The notes beneath the pieces were generated by a model, which saw only the letters and a list, made by a program, of their open reading frames with translations, did not search any database and was not told the DNA's origin. Below are positions 12,501 to 26,700 of a DNA stretch of 64,000 nucleotides, piece after piece. Numbering within the stretch: position 1 is the first letter of the stretch; each line of letters begins with the position of its first letter. Origin of the DNA: Pelargonium tetragonum (Eukaryota; Streptophyta; Magnoliopsida; Geraniales; Geraniaceae); NCBI GenBank assembly GCA_036897445.1, contig JAYMTL010000094.1, positions 1 through 64,000 of the forward strand, given 5' to 3'. The position numbers and the translations under genes are program-made.

Positions 12501-15500
12501 ATTTCCTTACCTTCCGCGTGTATAAAGCTTTTTTCTAAATCTTTTAATTGGGTCTTCCTCTAAAACCCTAAAATTGAGTCCTAAGACAAGACAAATGCTG
12601 TTTTATCCAAGAGACAGCTTAGAGGGAGCCCCCCCCCTTTTATAGGAAAGAAAAGAACAGCCGAAGGTAGGCGGGTTTAAAACCGTTAAATTCTTTTATT
12701 TGATTAAAAAAGACTTTTTGTACTAAGTATAAGAAGCATTCTCCTCATAGAAATATGAAGTTCGAAGTAGGAGAAGGCAGAGTTTTATATAGCAATTTCT
12801 AAGTAACAGATTCGGGATTTCCAAAGAGTCGTGCTTTTTACAACATCTGGGTAGCTAAATAAATTAAGGCACTTATATTAATATTAAGCAAGCGTGCGGT
12901 ATAACTATCTGGTACTAGTAGGCTAAGAAGGGACCTTGAGGAAAATAAAAGAAGGTTTAAGGTGCGAAGCCCTCGCTCAATAGTACCACAGGGGGGTCTA
13001 TTTACAAAAAAATTTTAAGGAGTAATACTTCAAAGTAAGTGCTCCTTGTTTAGACATTACCAAGCTAATTTTACTATAACTATGCCAAAATGAATGAGGT
13101 CTAAAAATACACAAAATAAGAGACAACAGAAAGGTTTAGTCCTTGGGAGAAGCCGGGTTTTGAGTATATAAAATAAAAGTAACAAAAGAAATTTTACCTA
13201 GAGGCCCTTTTATAATCTTAAACAGGGTACTGGGTATGAAGCACCTTTTTTGTGTATACCTAATTCTAGGCAAAGCTAAACCCGATTGCTGAATCTAGTA
13301 CCAATAATTAGGAGTATTACCCCTTAAATTCAAAAAGAGTTTGCCTGTAAAATTGACACCAGGAGCCTCCAGTGTAGAAAGACCCCACGCCTTAAGCTGT
13401 CTTTAATTAGAAGCTCTTTCCTCTTAGAGGAATATTTAAAACTCCCGAGAAGAATTGACTTTGATTTTTCTACCGACAGGATCTAACTAGACTTCTGTCT
13501 TTATTCGGGATACCCCTACTAAAAAAAGAAGGGAAATACCTTTAAAGTCTTTTAGGAAATGACAACGAGGCAGAGGAAAAAAATTTTCTTAAAAATTATA
13601 TAAAGCTTTTGGGCCGGTTTCTACAAACAAGAAAGACTTTTCTAACCTACATTAAAAATACTATACTATGAAACTCCTTTAGACAAAACATTTTAAAGAG
13701 GATAGAAATCCCTTAACAGAAGAGAGTTTTAAGTACCTGAGTTCAATATTATAACTTATTTTAAACCGAATTAAAGTAAAGATTTTAGACTCCAAAATCC
13801 CTAAAAATGTAGGATCGCCTTATATGCAAAAGTCGGGGTTTTTATATGTATTATTTCCGTCTACTAAACTGAGTAGTTTAATAAATAGAGCCTGTCCCCT
13901 AGGGTCCAAGAATCGCTGAGTGGATCTATTTAATTTAGTATTATAAAGAATCTTCATGTAGACGGTAGTATGACACAAAACGCTTTATTATTACATTACC
14001 CAAAAATCCAGGATTCCCTAAGTAAGCGGGGGAGCTTTTTTTAAACATTGTTTTAAGATTCCCACTATACCTACTATACAAGGGCGGCTAAAATCGTACA
14101 GAAACTTATGCCACGCTATTTCTATTTATGTTTAGAATTTTTGAGGCAAGAACCTACTTTGTTTTATCAAGTCTAAATATATAAAATTATCTTGAAAGGG
14201 CTCCTTTTTACTTTTATAAGTTAGAGATGCTCTAGAGAGGCCCAGTAAAATGGCTCTTATTAGTACTTGAAGGTTATATAGTGGTTAACTTTATTACGAG
14301 AACCAAACCACAGGACTCTATAGTAAGATACCGAGCTTTTTTAGAAAGATTTTCTTTTGCTGGACTCACGGGGTTCCCTATGGAATGTACAAAAACTAGA
14401 AAATAGGTGCCCCTAATCCTAACTAACATAAATAGCGTTTAATTTGACTCAAAATTGTAATCAATGTAGGACTGCAATAAAGGTATACTAGTAAGAATTG
14501 CTGCTTATCAAGTTAGAGTTTGCAGCTTATCGTGCGAGGGATAGCTCTTAAAAATGAAGTCTATTGCGGACCACTTGCCGGATATCTGGTTATTCTTTAT
14601 AGAGCGCCCAGGCTTCCTATTGTTAACTAATGGGAGATAAAACTTTATGCAGAAGCTTTTAATTTCTTAAATATAGTATCGTTTAAGACTATAAGATTTA
14701 GAACCCTACCTTATTGTTTATTACGTACCCAATGCACATAGGTATTCCTTTTTTCGATCTAGAGTTCTAATCTGTTTTAATTATAACTAAAAAAAAGGAA
14801 ATAGGGTACAAGAAAGTAATTTAGAGCTTTATAGCAGGTTAATGAGATCGCGGAGAAGGGTCTCTTTTAGAAGGATTTTCTCGGAAGCGAGTTTATAACA
14901 AGGCTAAGCCAAAGCTGTTTGTAAGCTTTTAAGTTGCACCTAACTTCTAATTTCGCTGCCTGCTTTAAATTGAATCGAGAAGTTTAGTGGGGTATCAAAA
15001 TCTCTCCGGTGCAGATAAGGTAAGTCCCATAAGACAACAAAAAGAATACTAAAGAATCGTTTGCGTTAACATAAAGTATAGACTTCGCTAGAGTCTTTAC
15101 TCAAGTTTTAACTTCATAAAAGAGGGTTTACTTTATCTATTTTTAATTAAAGAAGCTGGAACAGGATGAAAATTCTTGTAGAATCAGGATCTTTGTCCTT
15201 TGTTTTAGAGCTTATTCCATACCCAGAGTTACAGAAGTAGTGTGCACCTCCTTTTGCTTTTGATACCTAAGTTCCTGAAAAGGGTATGCTCTAATTTTAA
15301 AGGAAACAAGGTTTCGAAAGTTTTACTCTATAATATAAAAGAATCTTACTTTACTTTGAGAGAGTTTAGAGCCCCCTGCGCCTGTCTATTTTAAATTGAG
15401 TTTTTTTCGACTGCCGGGTTGAATAAGAATTGTGTAGCGTTTCCCTTTTAGGGCTATTGCATTGACTTAAAGTTTACTCCGGGGGCAATAGAGCTCATTA

Positions 15501-16190
15501 ATTCCGACTAAAAAGCCCCTTCGGTGAGGTTTTTACCGGATTGAGGCTGCGGTTAATGGATTCAAATTAGAAGCCTAAAAGCCTCTATCTGCTTTTCTAT
15601 AATAGCTTAAGCTTGTACTAGTTGACAAAGGAAAGTGCACGTATAAACTTACTTACACTTATTTTATCTTTTAGGGATTCCCTAATTAAAGTGCCCGTTT
15701 ATATTATATATAGTATAACTTTTGTCCAGAATAATTGAAGAAAGAAGACCCGAGAAAGGATTAGGATACCTCAAAAAAAGAAATAGCCCATAAGAGCAAT
15801 TATAAAGAGTAGAAAGATACTGTCTTTAAACAAGAATAAGGAGTTCCTAAATTCCTTTAGAGGATTTTTTTAGACCTCAAGGAATTTCTAATCTGTATAA
15901 AGTTTCATATTATAATACAGTGTAGTTGGGAGCGCAAAAGGCGAATTCCGGACGTTAATATAAAAAGCGCGAGGCCCTGAAAATGAAAAGGGGATCCTTT
16001 ATTAGGGTATTCTCAGATAAAAGGAGAGCTCCATAAGTAAAAGAAAGGCGTGTTCTGAATTTCTACTTGTTTTGTTAAAAAATAAGGAAGATTTCTGAAC
16101 ATGAATAGTCTCTTGGCAAGTTTACGAGATTTGAGGAATCTTGGTAATATAAAGAACACAAAAGGTAACTCTATTTTAAGTGCTCGCTCC
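9541..16190. other. Decayed background, no gene recognised
   Basis: About 6.6 kb without a recognisable gene. A plus-strand frame across roughly 10635-10930 has only two stops in about 100 codons and contains LPGILGAPFGLAAPC; no family is recognised, and with many frames inspected this is within chance. A run of eight C lies at 12629-12636 inside a purine-to-pyrimidine switch. Confidence 0.45.
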
Positions 16191-16630
16191 TCAATATCTA
16201 AGTCTTGTAATGTTTAGTAGTCAATATACTTATATAGAGAAATCGCTGATAGTATAGACATAGTATAAAAGTCCGTATTAGTATAAGGTGCACTCCCTCA
16301 TCGTACTCCGTTCTTATTGTTCAAAGAGATTACAAACCTTGTATATTAGATTTAAGTACTTCTTACCGACTGCAGGATACCCAGAGGAAGGTTAACTGTA
16401 ATATAGTATGATGATTGTGCATACATGCTCTATATCCCCATCATCTATATTCCTTCTGGACTTACCTGACTTAATTGATTTAGCAGGAGGGGAGCAGTAG
16501 CAGCAGGAGTATTAAGAAGAGTAAGAGCTCTACTTATAATTTATAATACTGTGCTTATGGGAAACTTATTGCAATTAATATAGGAGCAGCCCCAATCTAA
16601 GAGCTCCCTATCCTCTGAAACCTTGTAATT
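16190..16630 (+). mobile_element. LTR-retrotransposon end and LTR fragment, copy B (fossil)
   Basis: Partner of the patch at 1321-1600. A purine tract ending at about 16390 (cagaggaagg) runs into gttaactgtaatatagtat, followed by gacttacctgacttaattg at about 16459-16477, then a purine-rich stretch. The region upstream of the tract reads as the end of a coding region, and the downstream region as LTR. Same orientation as copy A and about 15 kb away, which is too far for the two LTRs of one element of usual size, so these are probably two separate old insertions. Broken and heavily diverged; family not assigned with certainty. Confidence 0.4.
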
Positions 16631-18780
16631 ACTCTTACAAATAGTGGGGCAAGGTATGGAATTGGGACCCTAAATTCGTATTCTGCTAAGGATTACCTTA
16701 AAAACAGAAAAACCTTAACAAGACTGAATTTCACCCTCGTAAGGAGTACAAAATAAAGTTTGATTTTAGTCTAGAGCTTTCTGGTTCAATAACAAATGGG
16801 AATGGAATAGTTATTTCCTTACAGATTTTAATTCGCGAAAAAGCATACCTGGAATTGAATATTGAATAGAGATGATTACCAACCTTCTTTTAGCCTTCTA
16901 GAGTAAGTAAGCCCTTAAAAGAAGCTTTTTCCCTGGGCAAGGCCCCAATATAACCAGCCCTAGTTTGATAACTTTCCGTTTGGAATTCTATTTTTTATTA
17001 TAGCTCTTTTTACTTCTTTTCGAAATGTAGTTAGTATTGAACCTCTGGGTACACTCGATTCTGCCCTAAGGGCCCTAAAAAATCCTCAATACTTGATTAG
17101 ACCTTGACACAGGGACTTTTTTCTTAAATACCTAAAAATGTTAGGGGTTCTCACAAGAAGTTTTAGTTAGTAATTACTTATTAAACACCCATACAAAAAA
17201 AGACTAAAGCATGTTATCCCGTAATTCTATAAATTCAAAACGTAACAAAAAGGGATTCATTTGGAGTCGAAGAAGCTAAAATAGAAAAGCTTTCGTCCAA
17301 AGTAAGGGGCCCTGACTAACAAGCGACATATGTAATCCGCTTTGTTTAACACAAAAAGAGCTACTCTTGACAGATGCTTGGAGCTTTATTATACCTTTTT
17401 ATAATATAAAAATAGAAAGTCAGTGATAATTTAATACTGTAGAAATACCACTACAACTCTCTAGAAGACTTGGTTAGGAGACCTCCTACGGAAGCAAAAG
17501 CACCTTTTTATGATATAGGATACCCAGCCTGTGTGAGTGGAAAAATCAAACTAGTTAGACGCTGCCTCTATTTCCTATTTCCGCACCTTAACTTTTAAAA
17601 GTTGTTTACTCAAAAGGCTTGGCAATCTTTCTAAAAAGATTTTGGTTTTACTAGTTTGTAAAGTTATATTTAGGAGTTTCAGGATAGATAAAAGCATTAA
17701 CAAGTTAAGATATCTCCCTTTTATATTAAAAAACAAAACTTAAATACTAGATTATAATGATTATATAAGTTTCAGAGACTAGGTCTAAATACACTTTTAC
17801 CCCCGAAAAAGAAATTTTGGTCTCGTAGAGTAAAGAGGAGGGTTCTTGTATTTAAATAAAGGAATTTCTTTGTATTTCTATATCTTGGTTGTTGGAAAAG
17901 AATTCCAAATTCTATCTTTAACTTTTTGAGGAAACTCCTATCTTTTTTTATTACAAAGCCCTTTCTATTTACTCGTAATAAATAATAGTGCATACTGCTT
18001 GTTATTTAAAGGTACGAAATAATTTAGAGAGGGCTATACTATATTATTATTACTCCTTGTTTATATCATTTTACTAGGACTTTTCATCAGTAAGGCGTAT
18101 AAAGGGGTATCCAAGCTTGGGATTAGTACTTGATTTATAGTCTTTATAGGGTTCCCGCTGCGAATCTTAATTCATTCCGAAAGTTATAAGTAAAAGCGAA
18201 GGAAACTCTTTCTTAATCTGTCATTTTTTCAGGTATATCATCAAGATAAAGAATTTGCTTTTGTTGCCTTTCCCCGGGGCTCTAGTGCCTCCTAATGTCT
18301 TATTCATCTAGGTTGTTAAAAGCTAAAGCAGGGTGCTGAATTTCTTCCTGTAAACCTGCACTTTTCTAGTAAAATAAGGTTGAAAACTTTGTAGAATTGC
18401 TTATATACCTTCAGTTTACCTTGGTATGGCATTTTCTTATTATTTTGCTATAAAAATTATAGGCGGTGGGTTATAAAGAATCTTGCACGAGGACTTTTAG
18501 TTTTTTTGTTCCTCGGCTAAATAGAATTTTGGGGATTTGGTATATTATATTGTTATTCTAAGGAAAGGTTTACCTTTAGGGACTTCTTCTTTGTATTAGG
18601 CTCCCCTTAGAGTCTACTTTGCCTTTAGTTTATACCAAATCCTTTCTATTTTTTATTGCGCTTAGATACTATAGGCGCAGAAGAAGACTAACAAGGCAAG
18701 AGTCCGGCTTAAGGTCTCCCTTACGCCTTACAAAGACTTGGAAAGCTACAAAAGCAAAAAAGAATTTAAGTTAAGAATAA
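16631..18780. other. Decayed background, no gene recognised
   Basis: AT-rich sequence with frequent stops. A 73-codon minus-strand frame at 17772-17993 is rich in K, R, F and L, as random AT-rich sequence would give, and shows no motif. Confidence 0.5.
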
Positions 18781-18799
18781 GAAAAAGGAAGTGTGTCTC

Positions 18800-19330
18800 T
18801 AAGGTCTTCCTGTACTATCTATATTTACCAGTAACCTTAACCTCCTTCTTCAACGCGTCAGTCAGTAATAATAATGATTGACTCCTAATACTGAGTTACC
18901 CTCATGAGAAAGAGAGTGGGAGGTAATGTAATTAACAAACAATATCTATTAATCTATTAAATAAACCCTTATTCCTTAATATATACAAAAGAATGTACTA
19001 AGACTAACCACCTATCCATAAGAGTAAGACACCTACTACACACCTATACCTTACCTATTTCTCTATACTTCTATACTAATTACTATACAATATAAAGATT
19101 CTTGAAGTATAGTAACAATAAGACGCTTATTACAATAAGTAATAAGTCCAGGCACCAAGAACACAAAGACTATAAGCTAGGACCCACCATAAGCAGCATA
19201 GTATAGCTATGAAGAAGAAACAACAAGTTATAACAAATAGGATACATGGATAGAGATAGCTCAAAAAGCTCATTCATAAGGAAAAAGTCAGTCAAGGTCA
19301 GTGTGGGGGTTTAAAGTCTTAATTGTGTAA
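18800..19330. repeat. LTR-like patch (fossil, boundaries uncertain)
   Basis: The texture changes sharply: dense short phrases such as tatact, ctatac and acaata, with few of the G-run to C-run switches seen in the background. A purine tract (gaaagagagtgggagg, about 18904-18923) is followed by taatgtaattaaca, the arrangement of a polypurine tract next to an LTR start on the plus strand. A second purine-rich stretch with a g-run (cagtgtgggggttt) lies at about 19298-19312. Neither a paired LTR nor flanking duplications were found. No coding content was recognised. An old LTR is the best reading; a generic AT-rich repeat is the alternative. Confidence 0.3.
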
Positions 19331-22300
19331 TAATCTTTCTTTATTCCCTTTTTGAAAGTCTTTACTTAAAATGGTTGATATCTAACAGTTTTGATTCCTG
19401 AGTCAGTTAAAGGTTCAATTTGATAAGACATAACCTGGGATAACCTCTTGTTGCCCAGTTTTTATATTTCTAGTAAGCAAGAGTAAGCAGACTCTTGTAA
19501 TAGCTATGGATAAGAAGATAGGTTTGATAGATAAGAAGAGCAGAGCCCACAAGAGAAGTCTAGCTCCTAAGAAACTTGTTAGGGCAGTAGGCAGAAGAAA
19601 CCCATTTTAATGAGTAAGAGTATATAATAGCTCTTAAGAAATGTGTAAAATAATAGAACTATGAGTTTTACAAGGAAGAAGACTGTTTAAAGGCAAAACG
19701 GGTCCTTTTTCGTACTCTGGAATCCGGGTAAGTCATAATATAAATATAAAAGAGCGCTTACTCTACGATATAATCCTAATTTTCTTATGCCTAAACAAGG
19801 AATTCTTAGTTTTTAAGCCCCTCTAATATTAGCATTCCTTATACTATAAATAAGTAATAAGCATGTCCCATCCATCTGCCACGAGGCTTCTATCATATTC
19901 CAGTAAAAGGTTTACGCGAATCAATAAGAATAAAAGCCTAAACTTTCAAAAACGGATTTTCATACTAGGAGTTAGGTCCCATTAGCTTATCCTCAGAAAT
20001 CCCTTTGATCCTGAAGTATTACGTATTTTTTTATTTCTTTTATAGACAATCTAGATATTCTTAAATACTATTAAGTTAAAATAAGAAAGATGTAATAAAA
20101 ATGAAAGATAGTAGAGAAGCTCATAATGGGTTAGTTTGCGAAGATAGAACTTAGAGTTTTCCTGTTTGTCTTACAGATCCTTTGATTTGAAAAACAACAG
20201 GGACTACGTTAACAGCAGTCTATCTGAAGCCCTTTATGGGTTAGGCCATTAGTTTATTCAAATTAGTTGCGTTTTCCTCGTTACAATTGACGTTATTTTA
20301 TCCGCTGTGTTGATAGAACCAAACAAGGAGCCCCCACTTATGAAGAACCTATGCAAATTCTACTCTTTAGGACTAAACTACAAGAAACCCGAGACAAAAG
20401 AGAGACCCAAATACATGACTATAATAAGATAGTTATCTAAACTATAAATATAGGATTAATAATTACAACTCTCGGAGTACCCCATTATGAAAACTCTAGT
20501 AGTATACAGCATCCAAATACCTAAGTAAATGCTACAGCCATTATAGTATAGTGCTTTGGTACAAACTTTGAACTTTTATATATTATATAATTGTTTTATA
20601 CTTCATTTTTTTCAAGAATCTAAAAACCTCTTTTTTGATAAGAAAGAAATTTCAGAAAGAAGCTAAAGTGACCCGCCGTGTATCTCTCTTGAAAGCATTT
20701 TGGAGCCTCTTGCATGTCACACACACTACATAAATTACCTTAACGGGGGCTTTTTTCATTATCGAATTGGAGCTACTTCTATTCTAGAAATTAGTAATAA
20801 GAGATTGCTTGCAAAATCAAAATATTAAAAAGGAGGTAAGGAGCACTAAAGTAAACTTTTGAAGCTCCTTAGTTGTAGTTTACAAAAAAGAGAATAATAG
20901 AATCTTTCCCTTTTAAATCCCCCCTTTTATAAGTTGGGAGTCCTCCATTTATACCAAATAGCAAGGGGGTTCAAACGAAGTCGGTGTTGGAAAAAGACAA
21001 GCTATCCAAGGAAATTCACCTTATAAAGAAGCCCTGTAAAAAGGTAAGGAAAAAAGAAGTTTTTACTCTATATATATCCATAAGGGAGCAAAAAACTACC
21101 AAGATTTATCTTAATCCAAGCTGGACCTAGGAAGATCGCTCATAAGCACTTCCTAAGTATATCAATATATAGGCAACCCCGGCTTCCTTAGAATTTTAGA
21201 GTCTTCGGGATGCCATAACTTCCGTGTAGGGTTTTTTAGGATCCCTTGTATAGTATACTCAGCCCTTGTTCTTTCTATTATATATTATTGAAACCGGATA
21301 CCCTTTAAGCTATAGCTCGTTTTTACCTTCTTCCTAACTGGTACAGGAAATCCTATAGGGTACCACCCAGTAGACTTGATGGGTTTCTATATTTTTTCAC
21401 CTTTTACTTTAATTTATGCTATGACACTTTACTCTCTGTGCTATTTCTCTACCTCCCTAATTCTGTTCTAATTCTTTTACTTTGGATACATGACTCAGGC
21501 TTTTGCAAACAAAGGGGCGGCTATAAAACAAGAAAACTAATTCTAGTTCTAGGTATTATATACTAAAAATTTGAAATATATGACACAGAAAAACCTGGGG
21601 TCTCCCTATACTCTAATAGGAGCTGGGTTTTTGTGAAAGGATTTACTAAACAAGGATAAAAACGAACTTTTTAATAGAGATGCTTAATTATCCATGGATC
21701 AAATTTTACCAGCTTCTAGTTAAATTTTCAGCTTTACCTATCTGGTGTTTGCCTATATCAACCGCACTTTGTAGAGTTCCCTCTTCGGCATTTACAGATA
21801 TGTCACAAGAAAAGATGTTTAGGACTGCTCCCTACTGACATAAAGCACTTCTTAGTTCATAACGATAATTTATAGATCAAGAAATCGGGAATTTGCGAAG
21901 CTAAAAACAAGAATCGAATAGATTAAGTATCTCCCAATTAAAAAGTCTGCCAAAGTCCTGTAACTAGAAGTTATTAAGGGGATATTCCACACTCTTACAA
22001 ACCAAAAAGGGGCACCCTTTATTCTATTCAATACTGCTTAATCGCGCATTCAAGGTGCAATGCTTTGAATTCCTAAATTTTCTTCCTTTATACAATTGAA
22101 AAAGCTGCATTATACCTAGTCTAAGTTTCGCTATTTTACTCTGCGGAATAATACACTAGGGATCCGTTTTTTATAAACTATTCTGGGATTGCTTAGAGAG
22201 AGGAAGGGCGGGGCTTACTATTTAGAGACCCTTTTGCGATATCAAAAGAGTGATTTTATTAAAAATTTAGATAACTTCATTCATAACAAAAAAATTGGAA

Positions 22301-23380
22301 GAAATTCTTAAGAAACAATCATAAATAAGTTACTCGTTAAAATAAATGATACGGCAATAGTTGGAAAATTCGCTAGCTCACGCGTTACACAACTCCCGAA
22401 AAGTTTTTTTATAAAGAAAGCCCTATTAGACACGGCATTCTTAGGATTTCCTTGAGAACTCCTTACCAATCTATACAATTTCAACAACAGCTGGGTTTTT
22501 CAGGAAAACGATTAACATTTTTATACCTTAGAAAACGGAAACCTAGAAAAGACGGATATTACACCGCAGCACTAAAATTTTAGAAATGACTTGCAACCAC
22601 GTATGTTATTCTTAAATTTTGCATAAATAGTATTGTACTATCCTCATAAAAAACGACTCCCTGCTTAATTACATTACCTAATATACCGTATACAAAGTAA
22701 CCCCTCCAAATCTAAATAATCTAAAGGAACTCCCTTTAAGAATTGAAACGGAAAGGATCCCCTCTCTAGAAGACATAAAATTAGCTTTAGCAAAAGCTTC
22801 TACCTTAACTTTATTAGGATTAGGCCCTGGTATTTACCGTTAAATTGTCCAAGTGAAAGACTCTTATCTAAGAAAAAGACGGACCCGTTACTCAGACTTT
22901 AGAGATTAGAAACTAAGAAAAGGCTTCCTTGTTTAGTTTACTAGAACACTTACAAGCTCTAGAATTCTTTCTTGACTATCCGGCCGAATAGGAAACCTAG
23001 ACAAAGGAAGACACCACTTCTTTCTGACTCTTCTAAAACAAAAAAGGGACTCTTAATTTGAATAATTTCAAATTGAATTGCTCCTAACTTTACTAGTTAG
23101 ATATTCTAGACTCCAGGCTCTTTATTATTCCTGGGAAAAACAAAGGAGCTCCCCTTAATCTTAATATTATTGTTATTGCTAAAACCCGGCTAGCCTTAGA
23201 TCTTAATTAGGAGTTGAGGAATGTAAAATCAGACTTTCACTTGAGTCCTTTACTGGAAACTCAAAACTTTCTAGAATACAGTAACACAGGAATGCAAGAA
23301 TTCTAATCGAATAAAACTTATTAAAGACTAATAAACCTAAACGGGGTTCTCGTTAATTGGCGGCCTTCTCTGGCGCTTCT
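19331..23380. other. Decayed background, no gene recognised
   Basis: About 4 kb with no frame of note. The first 300 bases still share the texture of the LTR-like patch; the rest is typical background with many stops and G-run/C-run switches. Confidence 0.5.
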
Positions 23381-23389
23381 TACTCATAA

Positions 23390-23775
23390 TGACAGTAATA
23401 TCAACTCTTCTTTTTCTATCAGATGAGAAAGCAGTCATCCTTTTATAGAACTTTCTTCAATTAGTTCCCACTTCTTATTGACTTCTGTATTCCTTGCCTT
23501 TTGATAGCTTTTCCTACTCTTAAATACCTTTCCTGTTTTTTTAGCTAGACTCTTCTTTGTTATGAGCTATATCCTTCCTGGTTGTATTCTTCTTTTAGTA
23601 GGTATTCCCTATCTTTCTTTTAAGTCTGTATCTTACTCTTCTGAATACCGATACCTTTCGTGATACCTATAGCTGTGATGTTACTCTGTATCTCGTAGGC
23701 TATACTTGCCTTCTCCTTGTCTGGATCCCCAACAAATTTGAAAAACCTTCTTACATTTAAAAAACCAAGCTTTCC
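23390..23775 (-). pseudogene. Unidentified decayed coding-like block, minus strand
   Basis: The plus strand is strongly pyrimidine-rich here, so the minus strand is purine-rich, as many coding strands are. On the minus strand one frame is open from 23775 to 23623 (51 codons) and contains VRRFFKFVGDPDKEKASI followed by AYEIQ and a GITKGIGIQKSK segment. The charge balance, D/E/K content and helix-like spacing look like true protein rather than translated AT-rich noise. The same strand continues purine-rich to about 23390 with several TAA/TAG interruptions. I recognise no family. It is most likely part of a transposon protein caught in the same mutation process; a broken host gene cannot be excluded. 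Confidence 0.3.
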
Positions 23776-26700
23776 CTAAAGATTAGATTGTAAGGAGACT
23801 CGCTCTTCATTTAGTTATACTGAGTGGTTTTATAACCTTGTACCTCGTTCAGTAAAACTCAGTACTTACAAATGAAAAGGAAAAAGAGACTTTACCTTAT
23901 AGGAAACCTGGGAACAAAGTAACAATAAGAGGACTCTTTCCTTTACAGCTTTGACAGCTTTGTAATAAACTCTGGAATAAATAAAAGGACTATTATTTAC
24001 ATTTTAAGTCAATAGTTTGCGAAATAAGGACGATTCAATCGAACAGTGCCGAAATTTATATCTAGAATTGCTTAAAACACTAGGTAGGCTCTTAGTTTTA
24101 TCTTTTTTTTCAAGGCTTTTTTAGTAATGAGTTACTAAGCGAGTGTCTCCATTATCTTTCCAAGTTAAGCGGAATTCCCTTTTGTTAAAGAGCCCTGGCT
24201 CTCGGTTTGTTTACCTGGTTAAGATTTTTTTCATGCTCCTTTCGATATAGTCCCGAGAAACCGGGAAAACCCAAACCGTACCTTAGGAATCGCGTTCTTT
24301 GTTATAACAAGTAATTTACTCTTTCTTATTTTTCAAAGGTAGAAAAGTAACCTCTGATCTACTAAAAAAATCCAGTGTTAAACGTGGCCTATAACTTACT
24401 CGTGAACTTATACTTAATTTACTAAAAAGAGGTACAGGAAGGCTGGATTCAAATCATTTTTGAGATAGACCTCAAAAGGAGTTTCCCTAGTAGGTTAGTC
24501 AAAACTATAGGGATTCCCTTTTTGCTAGACATATTACTAAGAATTCCTTTTCACGTTGTATCTTTCATTTCAAATTCTACTTATAGGATAAGGCTCCCTT
24601 TAATTAAGAGGAAGGCTTTTAGCTTTAGCTAGTTGTTGAGATCCCTTTTGCCAAGACTAACTTTATATAAATATTAAGAGTCTTTTTATGACCCGTTTTG
24701 ATTCCCTGGATCTACTAAAACTTATTGAGAATCTGAATCTTAAGTATTACCACCTTTTCTAAATTCAAATTCGCTGGCTGTAGAGAAACCTAGAAACAAA
24801 GGAACTTTAAGATTAAGAGCAACTCCTTACTCCTGGAAGGTCTTTAACTAGAATAAAAAAGAAAAAAAGTAACACTAACAGATTACAGAATACAAAGGGC
24901 GCAAGGTTCTACACACCACCTAAAAGACTAGGGAATACCTATTAATTAAATAAAAACTTGTACTTACAGTTTGATTAATGAAAACCCTAACGCAATAATT
25001 TTGACTTGACTTCCCTGTATGCTTTAAGATTGACTCTTACTCAACTGGAAATCAAAAATGAGTAGAAACACCTTACTAAAACCCGGTATATATAGAAATA
25101 TTACAGGGATTCCTTTAGCTCGAATTCTTTTAGTTTAGTGGAAACCCGAAGAATGACTTTAGCTTCAGTTCTTTAGTTCTTATCCTTAAAACTTTTTTCT
25201 TATAAAACGATTCCGGTATTCATACGCTTAAAAATGAAAACACTTTTTACGCATTTATTAATGTATTTTAGTAGCACCGAATCCAGAGTCGAAGAAAAAC
25301 CCTTAGAACTCTGCTTCTGTAGCTTTACTTTTACTCATACCCCTAGCTTTAATCTCTTAGTGGGTTCTAGCTGTCTTACAACCCGTACTCTTATACCCTA
25401 TAACATTCCCTCCTTTAAAATTTTTTTAACCGGGCATAGCACCAGTAAATTCGATTGCGGAGCTATTTTCTCCTTAACCTCAACAAAATGAAGCGTGTAA
25501 AATTAGTATAAACATTAAACTTTTAGGAAAATCCGCAGAAATGATCAACCCGGGAATTAAGGAGGGACTTATTCTCGCGCAGCCTTTGAGCTTTTGATGT
25601 AGTAACCTGGGTTTCTTAATGCTTGTCTGTATACTTACTTTTGAAACCCGTTTTGTTAATCTTAATTAGGGCTACATTACATATGCCCGACCAAGAAGGA
25701 AGTTCTGAGGAAAGGTTTATAAGAATTTTAAATCAATATTTCAATTTTAATACACATTTTTATCAGCTCTCCTTATGGTTTACACATGTATAAAAAAAGG
25801 ACTAGAAATTCTTCTTGATACTGATTTCTATTAACTTTAATGGAAGAGAGAGTTGGGAAGTTTTGTTATGTCTATTCCGGGAGTCCTTAGATACGTGTAT
25901 GTATAATGTTTCTTAGGAAAAAGTCTTGACCAAAGCTTTCTTTATAAGTAGGTATCACTTACTTGGAGTATCTCTTATAGGCTACGAACTTATCAATACG
26001 AAAGCTCAAAAAATTTTGAATCTAGACCTTATAAGACATTCCCCTAAACCATGAAATAATCAGAGACTGCAATTTGAAGAGTCTAATAAAAAAGCTGGTG
26101 CTAATAATACCTCTGATATTCCAGTTTTAGATAATGCCCAAGAAAGAGAGTTCTCGGATCTAAATATTTCTAAATATTACTGCATGATGCAAAGGGATTT
26201 CGAATAAAAGTAAGCTTAAGATATTTCAGCTTACAAAACCTTAAAAAGAAAATAAAGAGGCAGATCTCTAAAATGCTCCTACAAACTAAATAAGTACGTA
26301 CTAAAATGGGGATTCTAAACTTCTTAGCGGAAACTTTTTACTGCTAACTTAAGCAGTGTATAACAATAAAAGGAAAAATAGTCACGTATACTCTATAAGG
26401 AAAAACTTCCTTATACTATAGGTCGCTTAGAATCGAGATTTTAAAGTTCTATTGAAATAGCTGCCTTAATACTTTCGATTAATAAAGTTTTTATTTAATT
26501 AAAGCAGTGTTACTCTAGTAAATTAAAACAAATGTTAAACTTCTTCAAAATAGTTTAATCTTGTTATGACTAGGAACCCGTGACAATTATACATTATTAG
26601 GGCCCTATGTTAACTCATTTGGGGGATATAAGCTAAACTCCAGTTCTTCTTTAGTTTAGCCCAATCTCTCTAAGTATTTTTACAACCTAATTTTAAGTCA

